Part shown: in pieces, positions 33,939 to 45,549 of the stretch
Numbering within the stretch: position 1 is the stretch's first letter
Layout: the number at the start of each line of letters is the position of its first letter
Assembly: GCA_021234155.1 (NCBI GenBank)
Contig: JAJEKV010000005.1
Location: 8,054,216 to 8,118,215, forward strand
Direction: 5' to 3'
From: Isoetes taiwanensis
Lineage: Eukaryota > Streptophyta > Lycopodiopsida > Isoetales > Isoetaceae
DNA length: 64,000 nucleotides
Position numbers and translations under genes: made by a program
The notes under the pieces: generated by a model
Told to the model about the DNA's origin: nothing
The model's input: only the letters and a program-made list of their open reading frames with translations
Database searches by the model: none

Positions 33939-34762
33939 GTCCCATGGGAACTTGTTAGGTATTTTGTGTCCAACTTATTTCTTGAGCTTATTTACAGACA
34001 TTTTCCACCTAGCTATTTGCATATCTTTTAAATCATCAACAACATAAACATATTTATGAGTTAGTACTCCAAGTAATTGCACAAAAGATTTAAAGATGTT
34101 TTGATGCCCAAGGAAAATACTGAAATGGATACTCCCAGATAATAGATGGTAAAATTGTGAAGTAGTGTAATATCAAGATATTTATATCGGATATGCAATT
34201 AATAATGCCTACGCCACTGGATCAACTGCTAATTCAACTGCTAATTCATTTATATTCAATGTTGTATTCTTTTGAGCAACTTATAATGTGCTTGGTTTGA
34301 AAATATTGGAGTTCGTCCTCTAAGAACAAACAAATGGTAAACATACTTTGGGAAATTGCAAAAGCATAGCTGAAAACTACATGTAGCATTACATGTAGCA
34401 TGGTATCTTATCTCTACAACATCCTATATTATAAAATTTTACTGTATGTCTGTCTTGAACCTCGCCCTAGATTGGGCGGCTGAGATTGTATCATGCCACG
34501 TGGGCATCATCTAGCCCTTCATATTGTTGTGTGATTAGCTTCTCCGGTCGAACGACCGGAGTTTAGGGTATTGTTTGTATGGAGTGGCCTGCCTCCTCTT
34601 TGTCGAGAAAAATATGGTTGGGACATTTTTGAGCTCCCAGCTATGGTAGATTTCGGCAGCGATGGAACAATGGACCCTTAGGTATAGGCGCAGGATCTGG
34701 AGCTTCCTTTGATGCTGAACATCAATTGTTGAAGCAGATAAGGATGTACCGGAAGCTCGATC

Positions 34763-35576
34763 TTGCAGCGACAACAGCTATGGCATATGATGTCAGCAAA
34801 GGATTCTGCAGTAGCGGCACGGATTCTGGTCCAGAAATTTTTTAGGGGTTGCAGGGACGGCCGGAGAAAGGACACCATAGCCAGGTTATATTCCCCCTCT
34901 TTGCAGAGTTGCCATGACTTTGACAAATATGCAATCCTTCTACAAGGTATTCAAGAGATGCAAAAGAGATACATAGAAATTGCATTTCTAGATAAGAAAG
35001 CAGACTTTGTGGACATATTTGCAGACTTTGTGGACATATTTGAAGGCATAGATTCATTTTTGAACTTGATGGGTCCGAGTGAGACCGTGCAAAGGCTGCA
35101 GAATGATAACTGTATTCTTTTTCAGACGCACCTGCCCAGGGCTGCAGAAAGGGACAGACAAGTGAACATGACCTTGCCCATGGGACGAGGTGTTGATCAT
35201 GAGCTACCAAATCCACCATACCTGAGCAGAGGAGAGGCTTATATGAGCATTATCGAGCATTATTCTGACGCCATTTTCATCTCAGCATTATTATTCATCC
35301 TGTACATCATGTTGTACATCATCCTGTACATCAAATTACGAAGCAGCCATCTGTTTATTGCTCTATCAGCTTATTGCTATGTGTGTGATTAGTGTATGGG
35401 CTAAAAGAGAAAACTTCTTTGGGAATTATGGGTTGTCCAGAGCACTAAATGATCATGCCGTTCTGAAAGATCATTTCTCGGAGTACATCAGACCGAAACA
35501 AATACAGTTAGGAGATGGATCCTATGGAACAGTTCAAAAGGCAAGCTTTTTTAAGGTATTCTCTTGGCTACTGTAA
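34763..35576 (+). pseudogene. Unidentified captured coding fragment
   Basis: One frame (34763-35392) is open for 209 codons, including an internal peptide repeat KADFVDIFADFVDIF. Later (35400-35550) a frame reads HFSEYIRPKQIQLGDGSYGT followed by VQKASF. This looks like a protein-kinase glycine-rich loop, but no further kinase motif follows, so I do not claim a kinase. It is probably gene pieces picked up by the Helitron. Confidence 0.3.
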
Positions 35577-35590
35577 AAGAACTTGATAGC

Positions 35591-36290
35591 CTAAGTATCC
35601 TTCAACATTTATCTGTTGAAAACGAATCATGATTACTTATTGGCTTGAATTTGTGCAGAGGATCTATGGCAGTCAAGTGAAATGCAGGAATAATGGTCAA
35701 CCGAAGATATAAAATTTCTTTTGTTTGATGCTGAAGCATTACGATCAGCTGCTGCCAGACTCAGATTACCTAATGAGATTGTTCCGAAGCCAAGGGCAGT
35801 ATTAAATATTTTTTTCATGCAAATGTTGGATGAGCTACCTGCAGGATCCAGCAGTCTGCTACTACTCTCAAAAGGATGGTTGATGAATAGATTCAATGAC
35901 AACAGTCTAATGATATCACTTTACAACAGAGTTCCTTTTATATCTAAGACATGCATCTAAGTTTGAAAATAGTTTTGCAGGCCTCTTGGTTGCCGTAGAA
36001 GAACTTGGATTTGGATCTAAGTATCCCTCAACATTTATATGTTGAAAATGAAGCATGATTTTCGGCTTGAATTTGTGCCAGAGGGTCTATGTTAGTCAAG
36101 TGGAATCCAGGAATAATGGTCAACTAAAGATACAGAATTTCTTTTGTTTCAGCTTCCAGGCTTAGATTACCTGATGAGATTGTTCCGAAGCTCAGGGCAG
36201 TAATTAGATATTTTTTTCATGCAAATGTTGGACGAGCACGAGCTACCTGATAGAGTTGCTTTTATATTTTTATCATATGATTTGCTTCAA
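35591..36290. repeat. Tandem duplication inside the nested Helitron
   Basis: Phrases CTAAGTATCC(T/C)TCAACATTTAT, GGCTTGAATTTGTGC and GGAATAATGGTCAAC recur in the same order at about 35591-35860 and 36017-36220. Point differences and a gap show that the two copies have diverged. Confidence 0.75.
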
Positions 36291-37541
36291 TGACAGCAGT
36301 CTGGCATAATAACAACTTATTATTGTTCACAACTTATTATCAAGTGCAAACAGTCACAACTTAATCCTCACTCATGCTTTTGAAACTTTATCACTTTTCA
36401 TCAATAAAGATTTAACGCAATGTCATTGCAACTGAAAGTTTATTGTGCATAATAGATGTTAAATTTGCACTATGAGTTTGCACTCAAACTTATAGTTGGG
36501 GATTTTAAATATTTTGATCCAATGCAGTTTTCCCAAGGGTGTGAGGGCATATATCTGGAGATGTTAAGTCTTTGTGAAGCAAGGTGCATAATAGATGTCA
36601 AGTTAGAGATTTTAAATATTTGAATCCAATGCAATTTTCCCATGTGTGCCTTTCCATGTCGTTTTTTCTTAATTGATGTAATCTTGCAAAACAATGCGGC
36701 CTATATACAAAAGTCATATAGGTGTCGGCAAACTATTGAGGCAACAACAACATTCCTAAGGTTCATATAGGTGTGGACAACAAATTATTAGAGGCAACAA
36801 CAACAAGTTATATCGATATTGAATGTAAGATCCAAACATATCAAATAAAATAGGCAAAACGAATAGAGTTGTGCATATTTAAAATAAAAACCTATAATAT
36901 TACAGAGTGCCTCACTTTACATATGCACATACAACAATTGCAAAAACAAGAACTACAGAGCAAGCATATTTTGGGCATGCTTTTCTCATTGCGGCCCAAA
37001 ATATTTAAGGCCCTCAACTTATGCCCAGCAACGCTGGGCACCATTACTAGTTATTTAGAAAATCCTAGCAGATAGCTATGGATTCCTAATGGAGAAACAT
37101 TCTCCAAAAGGATGTGCTTGCTCAACTGAAATGTGCAGCATATCCGTAATGAAGACCACAAATAATTGTTTGGTTAGCTGGGATTGGTCCAGAAGGCAGC
37201 TAATGGCAAACTATACTCCCTCATCTATTCCTTTGTACAGTCATGACTCATTATAACCAAAACTGGCCAAAAAGCTAGACTACTCTTGAAGCATGCAATT
37301 TAAAGACAATATCCACAAACTTCCTCGACTAACAATACCATGAGAAAACACAGGTCAAATGACAAAAGGTGAAGTTTAGAAACACCTGTCTATTCTAGAA
37401 GCCTAATGCCTAGCAAATGGATCGAGAAAAGACTTGCAGATTTAGGGCTAAGAAACGTGCAACCTCTGTATAGCTTTGGAAAGGTTAAGAAATCTAAAGA
37501 ACACTTCTGGGATCAGCTCAGTTAGACGCCCCTTTAGTTTC

Positions 37542-37777
37542 TGCTGGATTATCTACATGAAGAGATTTCAAAATCGTTGCTCCATCATTTGTGACAGTAA
37601 CAGTGTGGCCTCTTCCTGTGGACTGCAATATCTTGTCCTGTAACCAGAAAGAAGAATGTTAAGAAACTCCTGCATGCTCAATAATAAACAACCAATAAAT
37701 GTATGATATACCATTCCCTTTGGACCTAACGTTGTTTTCACAAAATCTGCAATAGCTATAGCCCCAATGAATGAAGC
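37542..37777 (-). pseudogene. CCT2: Captured exons of CCT beta (T-complex protein 1 subunit beta)
   Basis: Exon 37777-37712 reads ASFIGAIAIADFVKTTLGPK then GM, with AG before and GT after. Exon 37637-37542 reads [20 protein letters not shown] then [12 protein letters not shown]. Together they give the chaperonin ATP-binding region (TLGPKGMDK...NDGATIL) typical of the cytosolic CCT beta subunit. Similarity stops after DNPA. The intron between them is kept, so genomic DNA was captured. The Helitron carries the fragment on its coding (minus) strand. Confidence 0.85.
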
Positions 37778-38478
37778 CTGTAAGACAATTTTCAGTATGC
37801 CGAAGACATGAAAGAACTCTAAAAAAATGTCAAAAGAGGTGAAAACTCATCTTGCCATACCATAGCTGGATCTTACATTGCCATACCCCATGCTGCATTG
37901 CCATAGCCGGATCTTCCAAGCTCGAAATGGGGAATAAGCACAGAAAATACATGGAATAAGCTGCATTCATGGAAGCCGATCCATTCTTTGGAACCTCCAC
38001 GCCATGCTGAGGCCGATACTGCAAGCCCAATCTCTGTCTAAACTGCGTCTACTCTGACAATCCGCAATGTGGCAAAGCCTGTGCATCTGGCAGCTCCAAG
38101 AGGACGGCCATAGCCAGAAAAATTCCTCGATACAAAACAAAAGCTGCCTGCCAAACTCACAGCCTTCTTTGTGTTGAATCCCCATCCTTCACCATGCCTG
38201 CATCGCCCAACAGAGGATTTGCAGCCTGGCGGCTTCTTTCTGTTCAACAACAGACAGATTAGGGTTGGATAGAAACTGCTGCCGTGAAGGAGAAACCCTA
38301 AAGAAAAGTTAGCTGAAAGAAAAGGTGGAGATGATGCCACGTGTCTAAAAAAAATCCAAACCGTCCAATTCAAAGTGTCATTCAAGACAGACATACATTA
38401 AAATTTTATAATATAAGATGTAAATTATTGCCATGCAACCACATGGACTGCCCACCGAAGGTGGGCAATTTTCAAGTA

Positions 38479-39590
38479 CATATCATTAAAACCAATAATT
38501 ACAACACAAGAAATACACAAAATCTGCCATACACTTGCAATGCATGACGCAAAGGCAGACACCGGAATTTGCAGCTATAGCAGAAGCATCATTGAAACCC
38601 TTTCCCTTGGCCCCTCACTTCACAAACCTTCGAAAAAACCATAACAGAAAATATACACATCTTCTTCACAAAGCACACTGCACTGCTAACAACGTAATCA
38701 TACAACCAACAGCTGCAAATTCCTTTTCAAGTGCCGCAAATTCCTCTTAGGAAACTTGTTCAAGAATGTCTTGTTCGACCATAGCTCTTCGCTGTTCATT
38801 CAACGCTGGCGCAACCCTGTTTCTGGACGCAGCCCTGTTCGTTCAATGCTGCCGAAAATGGAAGCCCATGTGAAACCCGTAATTTGTCTAAAAATAAACC
38901 TTTCAAACTATCTACACAAGAATAAACCAAAATATTAAAAACCCTTTCGAAATAGATTTAAAAAGATCTTTTGCGAACCTAAAGTAATCATTATTTTTGA
39001 TCCAATGGCTAAGGACGGTCAGAGTGCAATAAATTCAAAGACCTGTGGTTTAAGAGGGCGTGGTCCCATAAAACATGTGGACATCTTTAAAATACGTCGT
39101 TTGATGGTGAAATCACTGGCTAAAATTATCTCGTAGCAACGACCAATACACGTCAACAGCAATGACCAATATGTTAGAATGTTGGAGTATGTGTAATGGG
39201 CATACATGAAGAATGACTTTTACCGAAAGCCCATCAAAGGGCTGGTAGCTCAAGTAAGAGGTCTTGGGTTTGATCCCTAGCCTTCCACCCAATCATAGAA
39301 AACTCTTCTCAACACAATACGCATTAACAACTGTGGCAAAGTTGAAACATAAAAATGCCACTATTTTATCTAATCCGAACAAAAATCATAAAAATGCCAC
39401 AATTGAAACCTAAAAATGCCACTATTTTATCTAATCCGAACAAAAAACAAAAAAATGCCACCATTTTATCTAATCCGAACAAAAAACACAATACGTGTTA
39501 ACAGCTGTGGCAAAGTTAAAACCTAAAAAAGCCACCATTTTTCTAATCCAACAAAAATTAAAAATTAATACAAAAGAAAAATAGATGAAA
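38479..39590 (+). repeat. Dispersed 1.1-kb direct repeat, copy 1
   Basis: It begins ACATATCATTAAAACCAATA. It shares, in the same order, 'ggcagacaccggaatttgca', 'caagaatgtcttgttcg', 'ggaagcccatgtgaaacccg', 'ttaagagggc' and a tRNA-like module with 43557-44680. Copy 1 lacks about 25 bp within the tRNA-like module (39238-39290). The termini are not TG...CA, so it does not look like an LTR. Confidence 0.8.
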
Positions 39591-40592
39591 AAGAAGCCCT
39601 TGCCGTGAGCGGGGGTTAGCCTTCTGCCAAAAGCCGCCCTGCTGCGCGGATCTGCTTCAGGGTAGCCCTTAAGGACGAAAGTTCGCCAAAAGGCTAATGG
39701 TTTAGTAGGGCCCGTTATAGATGAAAAAAATAAAATTAGCCAACTTTTCTACAAACAAATCTCACTCCACTTGAAAATTCGTCACATCCACTAAGTGTCA
39801 TAACTATGGATTCACCTTATTCTCTACCCTCCTTCTCGAAGATTTCTTAAGGAATTGCCTAATATTCTAGGCTTTCTTCATAACCTAATCTATTCTCCAT
39901 ATCCATCCAGGTACATATGATAATTTTAAGAGTTATTTTTGTAGCTATTCTGTTTCAAATACTTCTAAGGATGCATTGGAGAGCATTTTTTTACAGACCT
40001 CCTTTTTAATAGATTTGTTTTATCTACAAGGATAAGACACGTTCTCATTTGCAAAGGTTAAATTGTGGTATTGCATCATGCAATTATAGTTATAATGTGT
40101 TTGTGTCCTTGATTAAATATGGATGTCGATGAATAAAATTTCACCACAGAAATTGCACTTGGAAAATAAAGACACTTAAATCTTGGCAAAATAATATTGG
40201 CCACGATTCGCCTAGATTTCTATAAAAAACATTCATGTCTAGAAAACATTCGCCAGCATAACTAATCTTGCAACTCTATTATTCGTCCAAACTTCTAAAT
40301 TATGCTTAGACAAATTTGGCTTTAAGGGCAACCTTGATCTGCTTGGCTGGTCGCGGATCTGCAGCTTCGCGAATCTACTTTGCGTGTGCCATGCGAGCTT
40401 TTTAGGAGCTCAAAAAAACTTCTATTTGATTAACACTTTTATTCTTTCAACCAAAATTTTGGAAAAGCATTTGCAAACCTTATCCGGCAAGCCTTCCGGT
40501 TTCGGCTCTCTTCCTAATCTCATAACGCAAAATGGTAAGTCAACTTTTTTTTTTGAAGAACGTGTTTTACTTCATATTATACACTCAAAATA
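39591..40592. other. No gene recognised
   Basis: There is a GC-richer stretch at 39600-39710 and otherwise AT-rich sequence. No frame shows a known domain. Confidence 0.4.
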
Positions 40593-40599
40593 TTACAAA

Positions 40600-41018
40600 G
40601 TACTTCCAGAAGTAAGAAATGCCCCTGAAGCATCAATCACTTTTAGATGATCACTCCATATTGGAATTTTACTACGATCAGGCCAATTGGAGATCTGAAA
40701 ACAATTATACAACTTCTTACGAATTTCTTGAAGCACCACCTGAGAAGAAATACGCTTATCATAAAAGACCTTTCTTCGCCTTCGCTTCCACACGCTCCAT
40801 ATTAGCCAAGACTTTGCCATGTGAAATGCAATCCTTTTAGAAGCAGTCCACTGATTTGGATAAATACCCAAAAGAAAGTGCTGACTATCCAAAGATACTC
40901 CAAAAAGAGAATACAGCCAGGACCTAAGACTACTCAGCTCTGCACACAAATATAAACAGTGCTCCAATGTTTCAATGCACCGCTCACACATTGGGCAAAG
41001 TGGGCTTACTCCCGGCTT
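40600..41018 (-). pseudogene. LINE 3' fragment (zf-RVT domain)
   Basis: The minus strand reads LKPGVSPLCPMCERCIETLE then HCLYLC, the Cys-x2-Cys...ET-x2-His-x4-Cys pattern of the zinc-binding region at the C-terminus of plant non-LTR reverse transcriptases. The typical AFHMAKSWLIWSVWKRRRRK segment follows. The reverse transcriptase core and endonuclease are missing, consistent with 5' truncation. Confidence 0.75.
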
Positions 41019-41226
41019 AAGTCAACTTTTGTTTAAAGTAAGATTTATGTAACTTTTTTTTTTTGAAGAATATAGGAATATATTAAACCACTAGAATGCG
41101 ATCAAGTATAATGATAAGTGTGGTGCTAAGAAATGAAGTGCCCATCATGATTCACAATCTATAGGAATGTCGATCAAATTTCCCACTTAATTGTGCCAGA
41201 GACAAGCTTGAGACTTGGTAAGCCTG

Positions 41227-41439
41227 TCACAATTTATGCCTCAAGATCGGAACCAACCGAAAAGGGCTAAGCACTGCATTCAGAAAGACCTTCGCTCTCC
41301 GTCTTTTCCAAATCAACCACAGAAGCCAAGCTCTGCATAAATGGAACGCCTGATCAATGATCTTTTCTCTCCACTTTCCTGTAGACTTCTTACAAATGCA
41401 GCTTAAGCTCTGCTGACAACTGGGAAAGAGGATTTGCAT
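41227..41439 (-). pseudogene. Second LINE 3' fragment
   Basis: AFHLCRAWLLWLIWKRRRAK matches the AFHMAKSWLIWSVWKRRRRK segment of the fragment at 40600-41018, so this is another truncated copy of a related LINE on the same strand. The zinc ligands are not complete here. Confidence 0.6.
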
Positions 41440-41444
41440 TCATA

Positions 41445-41735
41445 ATCCGGTGCTTCGATCGGCTCCCGAAACTGACTCGAGCCGCCAGTTGGGTTCTCCC
41501 AAGCGAACCCCAGAAATTCGCCCAGGCGAACCCCACGCATTCGCCCAGGCGAACAAAAAAAATGACGTGGCGGACTGGGCGGGGGCCGTCATGCCTGGGT
41601 GGCGCCTCCTACCGGGTTCGCCCAGGCAAACCCCTAACCAAGGTTCAGTATGGCGGGCCCCTGTAGAATGGCAGGGCGTAGGCAGCATTTATTGCTACCC
41701 TAACCAAGAATAGAAGAAAAAAACTGAAACTCGAC
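41445..41735 (+). repeat. Left arm of a large inverted repeat with GTTCGCC/GGCGAAC blocks
   Basis: The arm is the reverse complement of 42345-42640 over about 250 bp, with mismatches. Each arm contains several copies of the near-palindrome GTTCGCCTGGGCGAAC. The phrase 'accaagaatagaag.aaaaaaactgaa.ctcgacct' occurs in direct orientation at 41701 and 42309. Confidence 0.75.
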
Positions 41736-42304
41736 CTAGCCACGCCAAATCTATGAACGATTCCGGCCAAGCAAGCAGGTTCAGGCAGAAACCCTTTGAT
41801 GTAGCCCTGTATTTGTTGTACATTTATGTTGTAACATATAATTACAAAAACTTGTGCCTAGACTGCAGATCTTCCATCCAGACACAAAAAAATTATGAAT
41901 GGCTAGTAGTATAACCAGATCCTGTATTCTCTTTCTAAGGAAAAACTATTGAAGTATTCCTATCTTCCAGAATGAGCCATAACCTGTAAATACAAAAGCG
42001 TTGAGTTAGTACATAAGATTATTGCAAAAAATGAAACAAAAGAGGCTAATCTTTTGTCTGAGATGATATTTGGGCAGATATTTTGTGTGGAGCAGAGAGA
42101 GAACTCAGACATCAAAATAGACTGAAAAGGGGTCGGAAGGTTATAAAAAAACAGAAGGAGATCGGATCATTTGGGGTGGCAGCTTGCAACAAATTGGTTT
42201 CTACAAATCAGCTAACTCTGAGTTCTCCTGAAGCTCCAATTTGTCAGAACAGAGCTGCCGATACCTCTTTGGACAGTATATTGGCAGCCAGCATCGACCA
42301 CCCC

Positions 42305-42640
42305 TGCAAAAACCAAGAATAGAAGCAAAAAAACTGAAGCTCGACCTGAAGCTTGGTTAGGGGTTCGCATGGGCGAACCCGGTAGGAATAAATGCTGCCT
42401 ACGCCCTGCCATTCTACAGGGGCCCGCCGTACTGAACCTTGGTTAGGGGTTCGCCTGGGCGAACCTGGTAGGAGGCGCCATGCAGGCATGACGGCCCCCG
42501 CCCAGTCCGCCACGTCATTTTCTGTGTTCGCCTGGGCGAATGCGTGGGGTTCGCCTGGGCGAATTTCTGGGGTTCGCTTGGGTGAACCCGGTTGGCCTGA
42601 CGAGTCAGTTTCGGGAGCCAATAAAGTGGGCGTTCATAAT
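42305..42640 (-). repeat. Right arm of the large inverted repeat
   Basis: It pairs with 41445-41735, with a loop of about 600 bp in between. The GC-rich content differs sharply from the AT-rich surroundings. It looks like a fold-back element; no coding sequence is supported in it. Confidence 0.75.
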
Positions 42641-42649
42641 CAGTATGTA

Positions 42650-43555
42650 CGAAGATAGGAAAGGAGCAGAAATAGATATAGGGCACCAGGCAAAGGAAAG
42701 CAGATGTTCTTACAAAGGCTCTTAGCAGAGATCAACATCATAACCTTATCAGCAAAATTGGAGCTACTGCAAAGCCATCATTCGGCTGAGGCGGAGTGTT
42801 GGGAACAACAGCCTTATTTATAGAATGGATAGATTCCGTTCTATAAATATCTGTAATGTATATAGTTAGTTTTACGTTTAGAAATAGAGCATACTTTTCA
42901 TCTCTTGTTGGCGTCTGTTCTGCTTATTTCACAAACATCCCATATACACATCCCGCCATCTCAGAAAAAGGAAAACAAACCCAGTTGGAATCCAAAAAGA
43001 AAAACAGCCAAAATAGGCATCCATCCATCTAAGAAAAGGGAAGCAAACCTGGCGGAAGTTGACAGATTAAACTTCCCTGCAAAATTACACCGAAATCCTT
43101 CTGTTACTTCAAAATGCTGCTGGCAATAACAAACCGCTGATTTGGGGAGCCTTGTCTATGGCTGTGTATGTGCCTTGCTTTCAGAAAGAATCTTGAAGCT
43201 TGGATGCCCTGTTTTCAGAACTTATGCCAAAGATTGGAAGATTATCCCGAAGCTCTGTTTTCATAAACTTGCAGTGCAAGACTTTTGTGAAATACCTTCT
43301 GCTTTCCGCAATCTTCCTTTCTAACAGCGAGCGTCATGCGTCGGAACACATTGAGATCTCTAATGTCATCATGCGTCAACATGGGCAAAAATGGATGGAC
43401 GTAACGATGAACGTGCCACGTGGCAAAGTGGTAACAGTTAAATTAGAATATTATTATATTCGAAAATTTATCGTGATAATCTCCTAGAGATTATCGTGAT
43501 ACCTTATGTCATTTTTTTTTCTTTTTTCATTGGTTGACCATTGTAAAGAATAAAA
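42650..43555. other. No gene recognised
   Basis: A small structure at 43469-43503 has TATCGTGATA twice around the palindrome AATCTC-CTA-GAGATT. The rest shows nothing that I can name. Confidence 0.4.
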
Positions 43556-43556
43556 T

Positions 43557-44680
43557 ACATATCATTAAAACCAATAATTACAACACAAGAAATACACAAA
43601 ATCTGCCATACATTTGCAATGCATGACGCAAAGGCAGACACCGGAATTTGCAGCTACAGCAGAAGCATCATCGAAACCCCCTCCCTTGGCACCTCGCTTC
43701 ACAAACATTCGAAAAAATCATAACAGAAAATATACACATGTTCTTCACAAAGTATACTGCACTGCCAACAGCGGATCATACAACCAACAACGAAATTTGA
43801 AGGTAGAATCAGCAGAAATAAACTCCAAGAAGGAGCACAACAGAGTCCCAATCTCGACCATAGCTTCAAGCCGATGAAGCTGTTTTAAACGGCTGCAAAT
43901 TCCTTAAGTGTCGCCAAGTCCTCTTGGGAAACCTATTCAAGAATGTCTTGTTCGGCCATAGCTCTGCCCTATCCATTCAACGCTGGCGCAAACCTGTTTC
44001 CTGACGCAGACCTGTTCGTTCAATGTTGCCAAAAATGGAAGCCCGTGTGAAACCCGTAATTTGTCTAAAAATAAACCTTTCAAACTATCTACACAAGAAC
44101 AAAACCAAAATATTAAAAACCCTTATAAAACAGATGTAAAGAGATCTTTTGCGAACCTTATGTAATCATTATTTTTGATCCAGGACGGTCAGATTGCAAT
44201 AAATTGCAAGACATGTGGTTTAAGAGGGCACGGTTCCATAAAACATGTGGACATCTTTAAAATATGTCGTTTGATGGTGAAATCACTGGTCAAAATTATG
44301 GCGTAGCAATGACCAATACACGTCAACAACAATGACCAATATGCTGGAATGTTGGAGTATGTGTAATAGACACACATGAAGAATGACTAAGTGGAAGAGT
44401 ACCGAAAGCCCATCAAAGGGCTGGTAGCTCAGTGGCAGAGTACTTGACATGCAAGCAAGTGGTCTTGGGTTCAATCCCTAGCCTTCCACCCAATCATAAA
44501 AAACTCTTCTCAACACAAATATGCGTTAACAAAAACTCTTCTCAACACAATACGCGTTAACAATTGTGGCAAAGTTGAAACCTAAAAATGCCACTATTTT
44601 ATCTAATTTGAACAAAAAAAAACATAAAAATGCCACCATTTTATCTAATCTGAACAAAAAACATAAAAAAAAATGTTACC
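43557..44680 (+). repeat. Dispersed 1.1-kb direct repeat, copy 2
   Basis: Partner of 38479-39590, 5.1 kb downstream in the same orientation. It carries a fuller tRNA-like module at 44418-44491. It differs by small indels such as a longer insertion near 43790-43900. Confidence 0.8.
44418..44491 (+). repeat. tRNA-like (pol III A/B box) module
   Basis: GGGCTGGTAGCTCAGTGGCA (A box region) and GGTCTTGGGTTCAATCCCTA (B box, T arm) are spaced as in a tRNA. The acceptor arms pair at only about four of seven positions and the anticodon loop is nine bases with a GCAAGCAAG duplication. It is therefore a tRNA-derived repeat rather than a working tRNA. A second copy lies at 44687-44748 and a deleted one at 39238-39290. 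Confidence 0.65.
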
Positions 44681-44686
44681 ATTAAA

Positions 44687-44748
44687 GAGCTGGTAGCTCA
44701 GTGGTAGAGTACTTGACATGCAAGCAAGAGGTCTTGGGTTCAATCCCT
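44687..44748 (+). repeat. tRNA-like module, second copy
   Basis: It matches 44418-44480 with few differences (GAGCTGG start, GTGGTAGAG, AAGAGGTC) and stops right after the B box. Confidence 0.6.
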
Positions 44749-44795
44749 TCTCAATACAATACGTGTTAACAAAAACTCTTCTCAACTCAACACAA

Positions 44796-45064
44796 CTAGT
44801 AACGGGTGCCCGGCGTTGCCGGGCATAAAAACAATATGTGATAAACTCTAGAAATTGTGGAAAAAGAAAGAAATGTGCACCGAAAAGAAATGAAGTGCAG
44901 AAAGAGGTTCATCATGGAAGTGTAGATGCATGGATTAACAAAATATCATGGAGGTTGCAATGTTAGACTCATCTAAATTGTGGTTTCTATAAAAATAACC
45001 TATAGCATCCATGCCTAGTGGCGTGACGTTAAAACTACTATCTATCTATCTATCTATCTATCAT
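44796..45064 (-). mobile_element. Helitron 3' end, truncated by or next to element E
   Basis: CTAG at 44796-44799 then TAACGGGTGCCCGGCGTTGCCGGGC is the same Helitron hairpin terminus, with compensating changes that keep the stem (CCCGGC/GCCGGG). No 5' end is visible before element E at 45069. A (CTAT)n microsatellite lies at 45037-45063. Confidence 0.6.
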
Positions 45065-45068
45065 ATAA

Positions 45069-45098
45069 AACAAGGTTTAAAATGAAACGCACTTATTT
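45069..45098 (+). repeat. Element E left terminal inverted repeat
   Basis: It pairs with 53728-53757 with one mismatch. A local hairpin (AAACGCACTT...AAGTGCGTTT) lies just inside at 45084-45110. Confidence 0.75.
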
Positions 45099-45549
45099 AA
45101 GAAGTGCGTTTGAAAGATTCCTTTTTAAAAATTGAAAACTTAAAAAAAACACACAAAATAGGGGGCAAAATAGATTGTTGAGCAATTAGCATTCGGGATA
45201 CCCCCAAAAAAGCAACATTTTTAAAGCTTTTTCATTTTAAAAGAAGAGCAAAAAAAAAAAATGCTTGTTTTAAGGAGAGAGACATTAACTTTGATAACTC
45301 AGTAAGTATTTATTGTTAAAAACAGAGGAAAATATAGATTGTTTTTTTGCAAGCTTAATAGAAGTACAAAAAAAGTCAAACATTGGAAAGACAAAGAGTG
45401 TGAAATCCTGGAGCAAGAAAGAGTTGTTTCAATTAAGCATTGTTAGAGAGACAAAGCTTTCAGTTTAAAAATCTTCATCAAAATAAATTATAATATTACT
45501 TAGCACATAGTTTACAATGAAAGTGGTTAAGAACTCTGTCTGTATAAAT

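Larger units (their letters stand above)
34422..37050 (+). mobile_element. Non-autonomous Helitron nested in the opposite orientation
   Basis: It starts A|TCCTATATTATAAAATTTTA and ends with hairpin GCCCAGC-AAC-GCTGGGC, ACCATTACTAG|T. The insertion is between A and T. Its first 35 bases closely match those of the surrounding Helitron, which runs the other way, so the two are family members. It carries unidentified coding-like segments (34763-35576) and an internal duplication (35591-36290). Confidence 0.88.
33742..38418 (-). mobile_element. Helitron carrying CCT2 exons, itself invaded by a Helitron
   Basis: On the minus strand it starts TCTTATATTATAAAATTTTA (38418 downward) and ends GCCCAGC-AAC-GCTGGGC then ATCATAACTAG (33742), between A and T. 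Subtracting the nested + strand Helitron (34422-37050) leaves about 2.05 kb of its own sequence. It carries two exons of a CCT beta gene at 37542-37777. Near its 3' end a 69-bp unit is duplicated (33800-33938). No replication gene was seen, so it is non-autonomous. Confidence 0.8.

Noticed and set aside
35400-35575. Protein kinase gene
   Set aside because: Only a glycine-loop-like phrase is present; no VAxK, HRD or DFG motif follows.
44418-44491. Functional tRNA gene
   Set aside because: The acceptor stem pairs poorly, the anticodon loop is enlarged and copies lie in dispersed repeats.
38479-44680. LTR retrotransposon with 1.1-kb LTRs
   Set aside because: There are no TG...CA ends, no primer-binding site or polypurine tract and no gag-pol between the copies; the interior holds LINE pieces and a fold-back.
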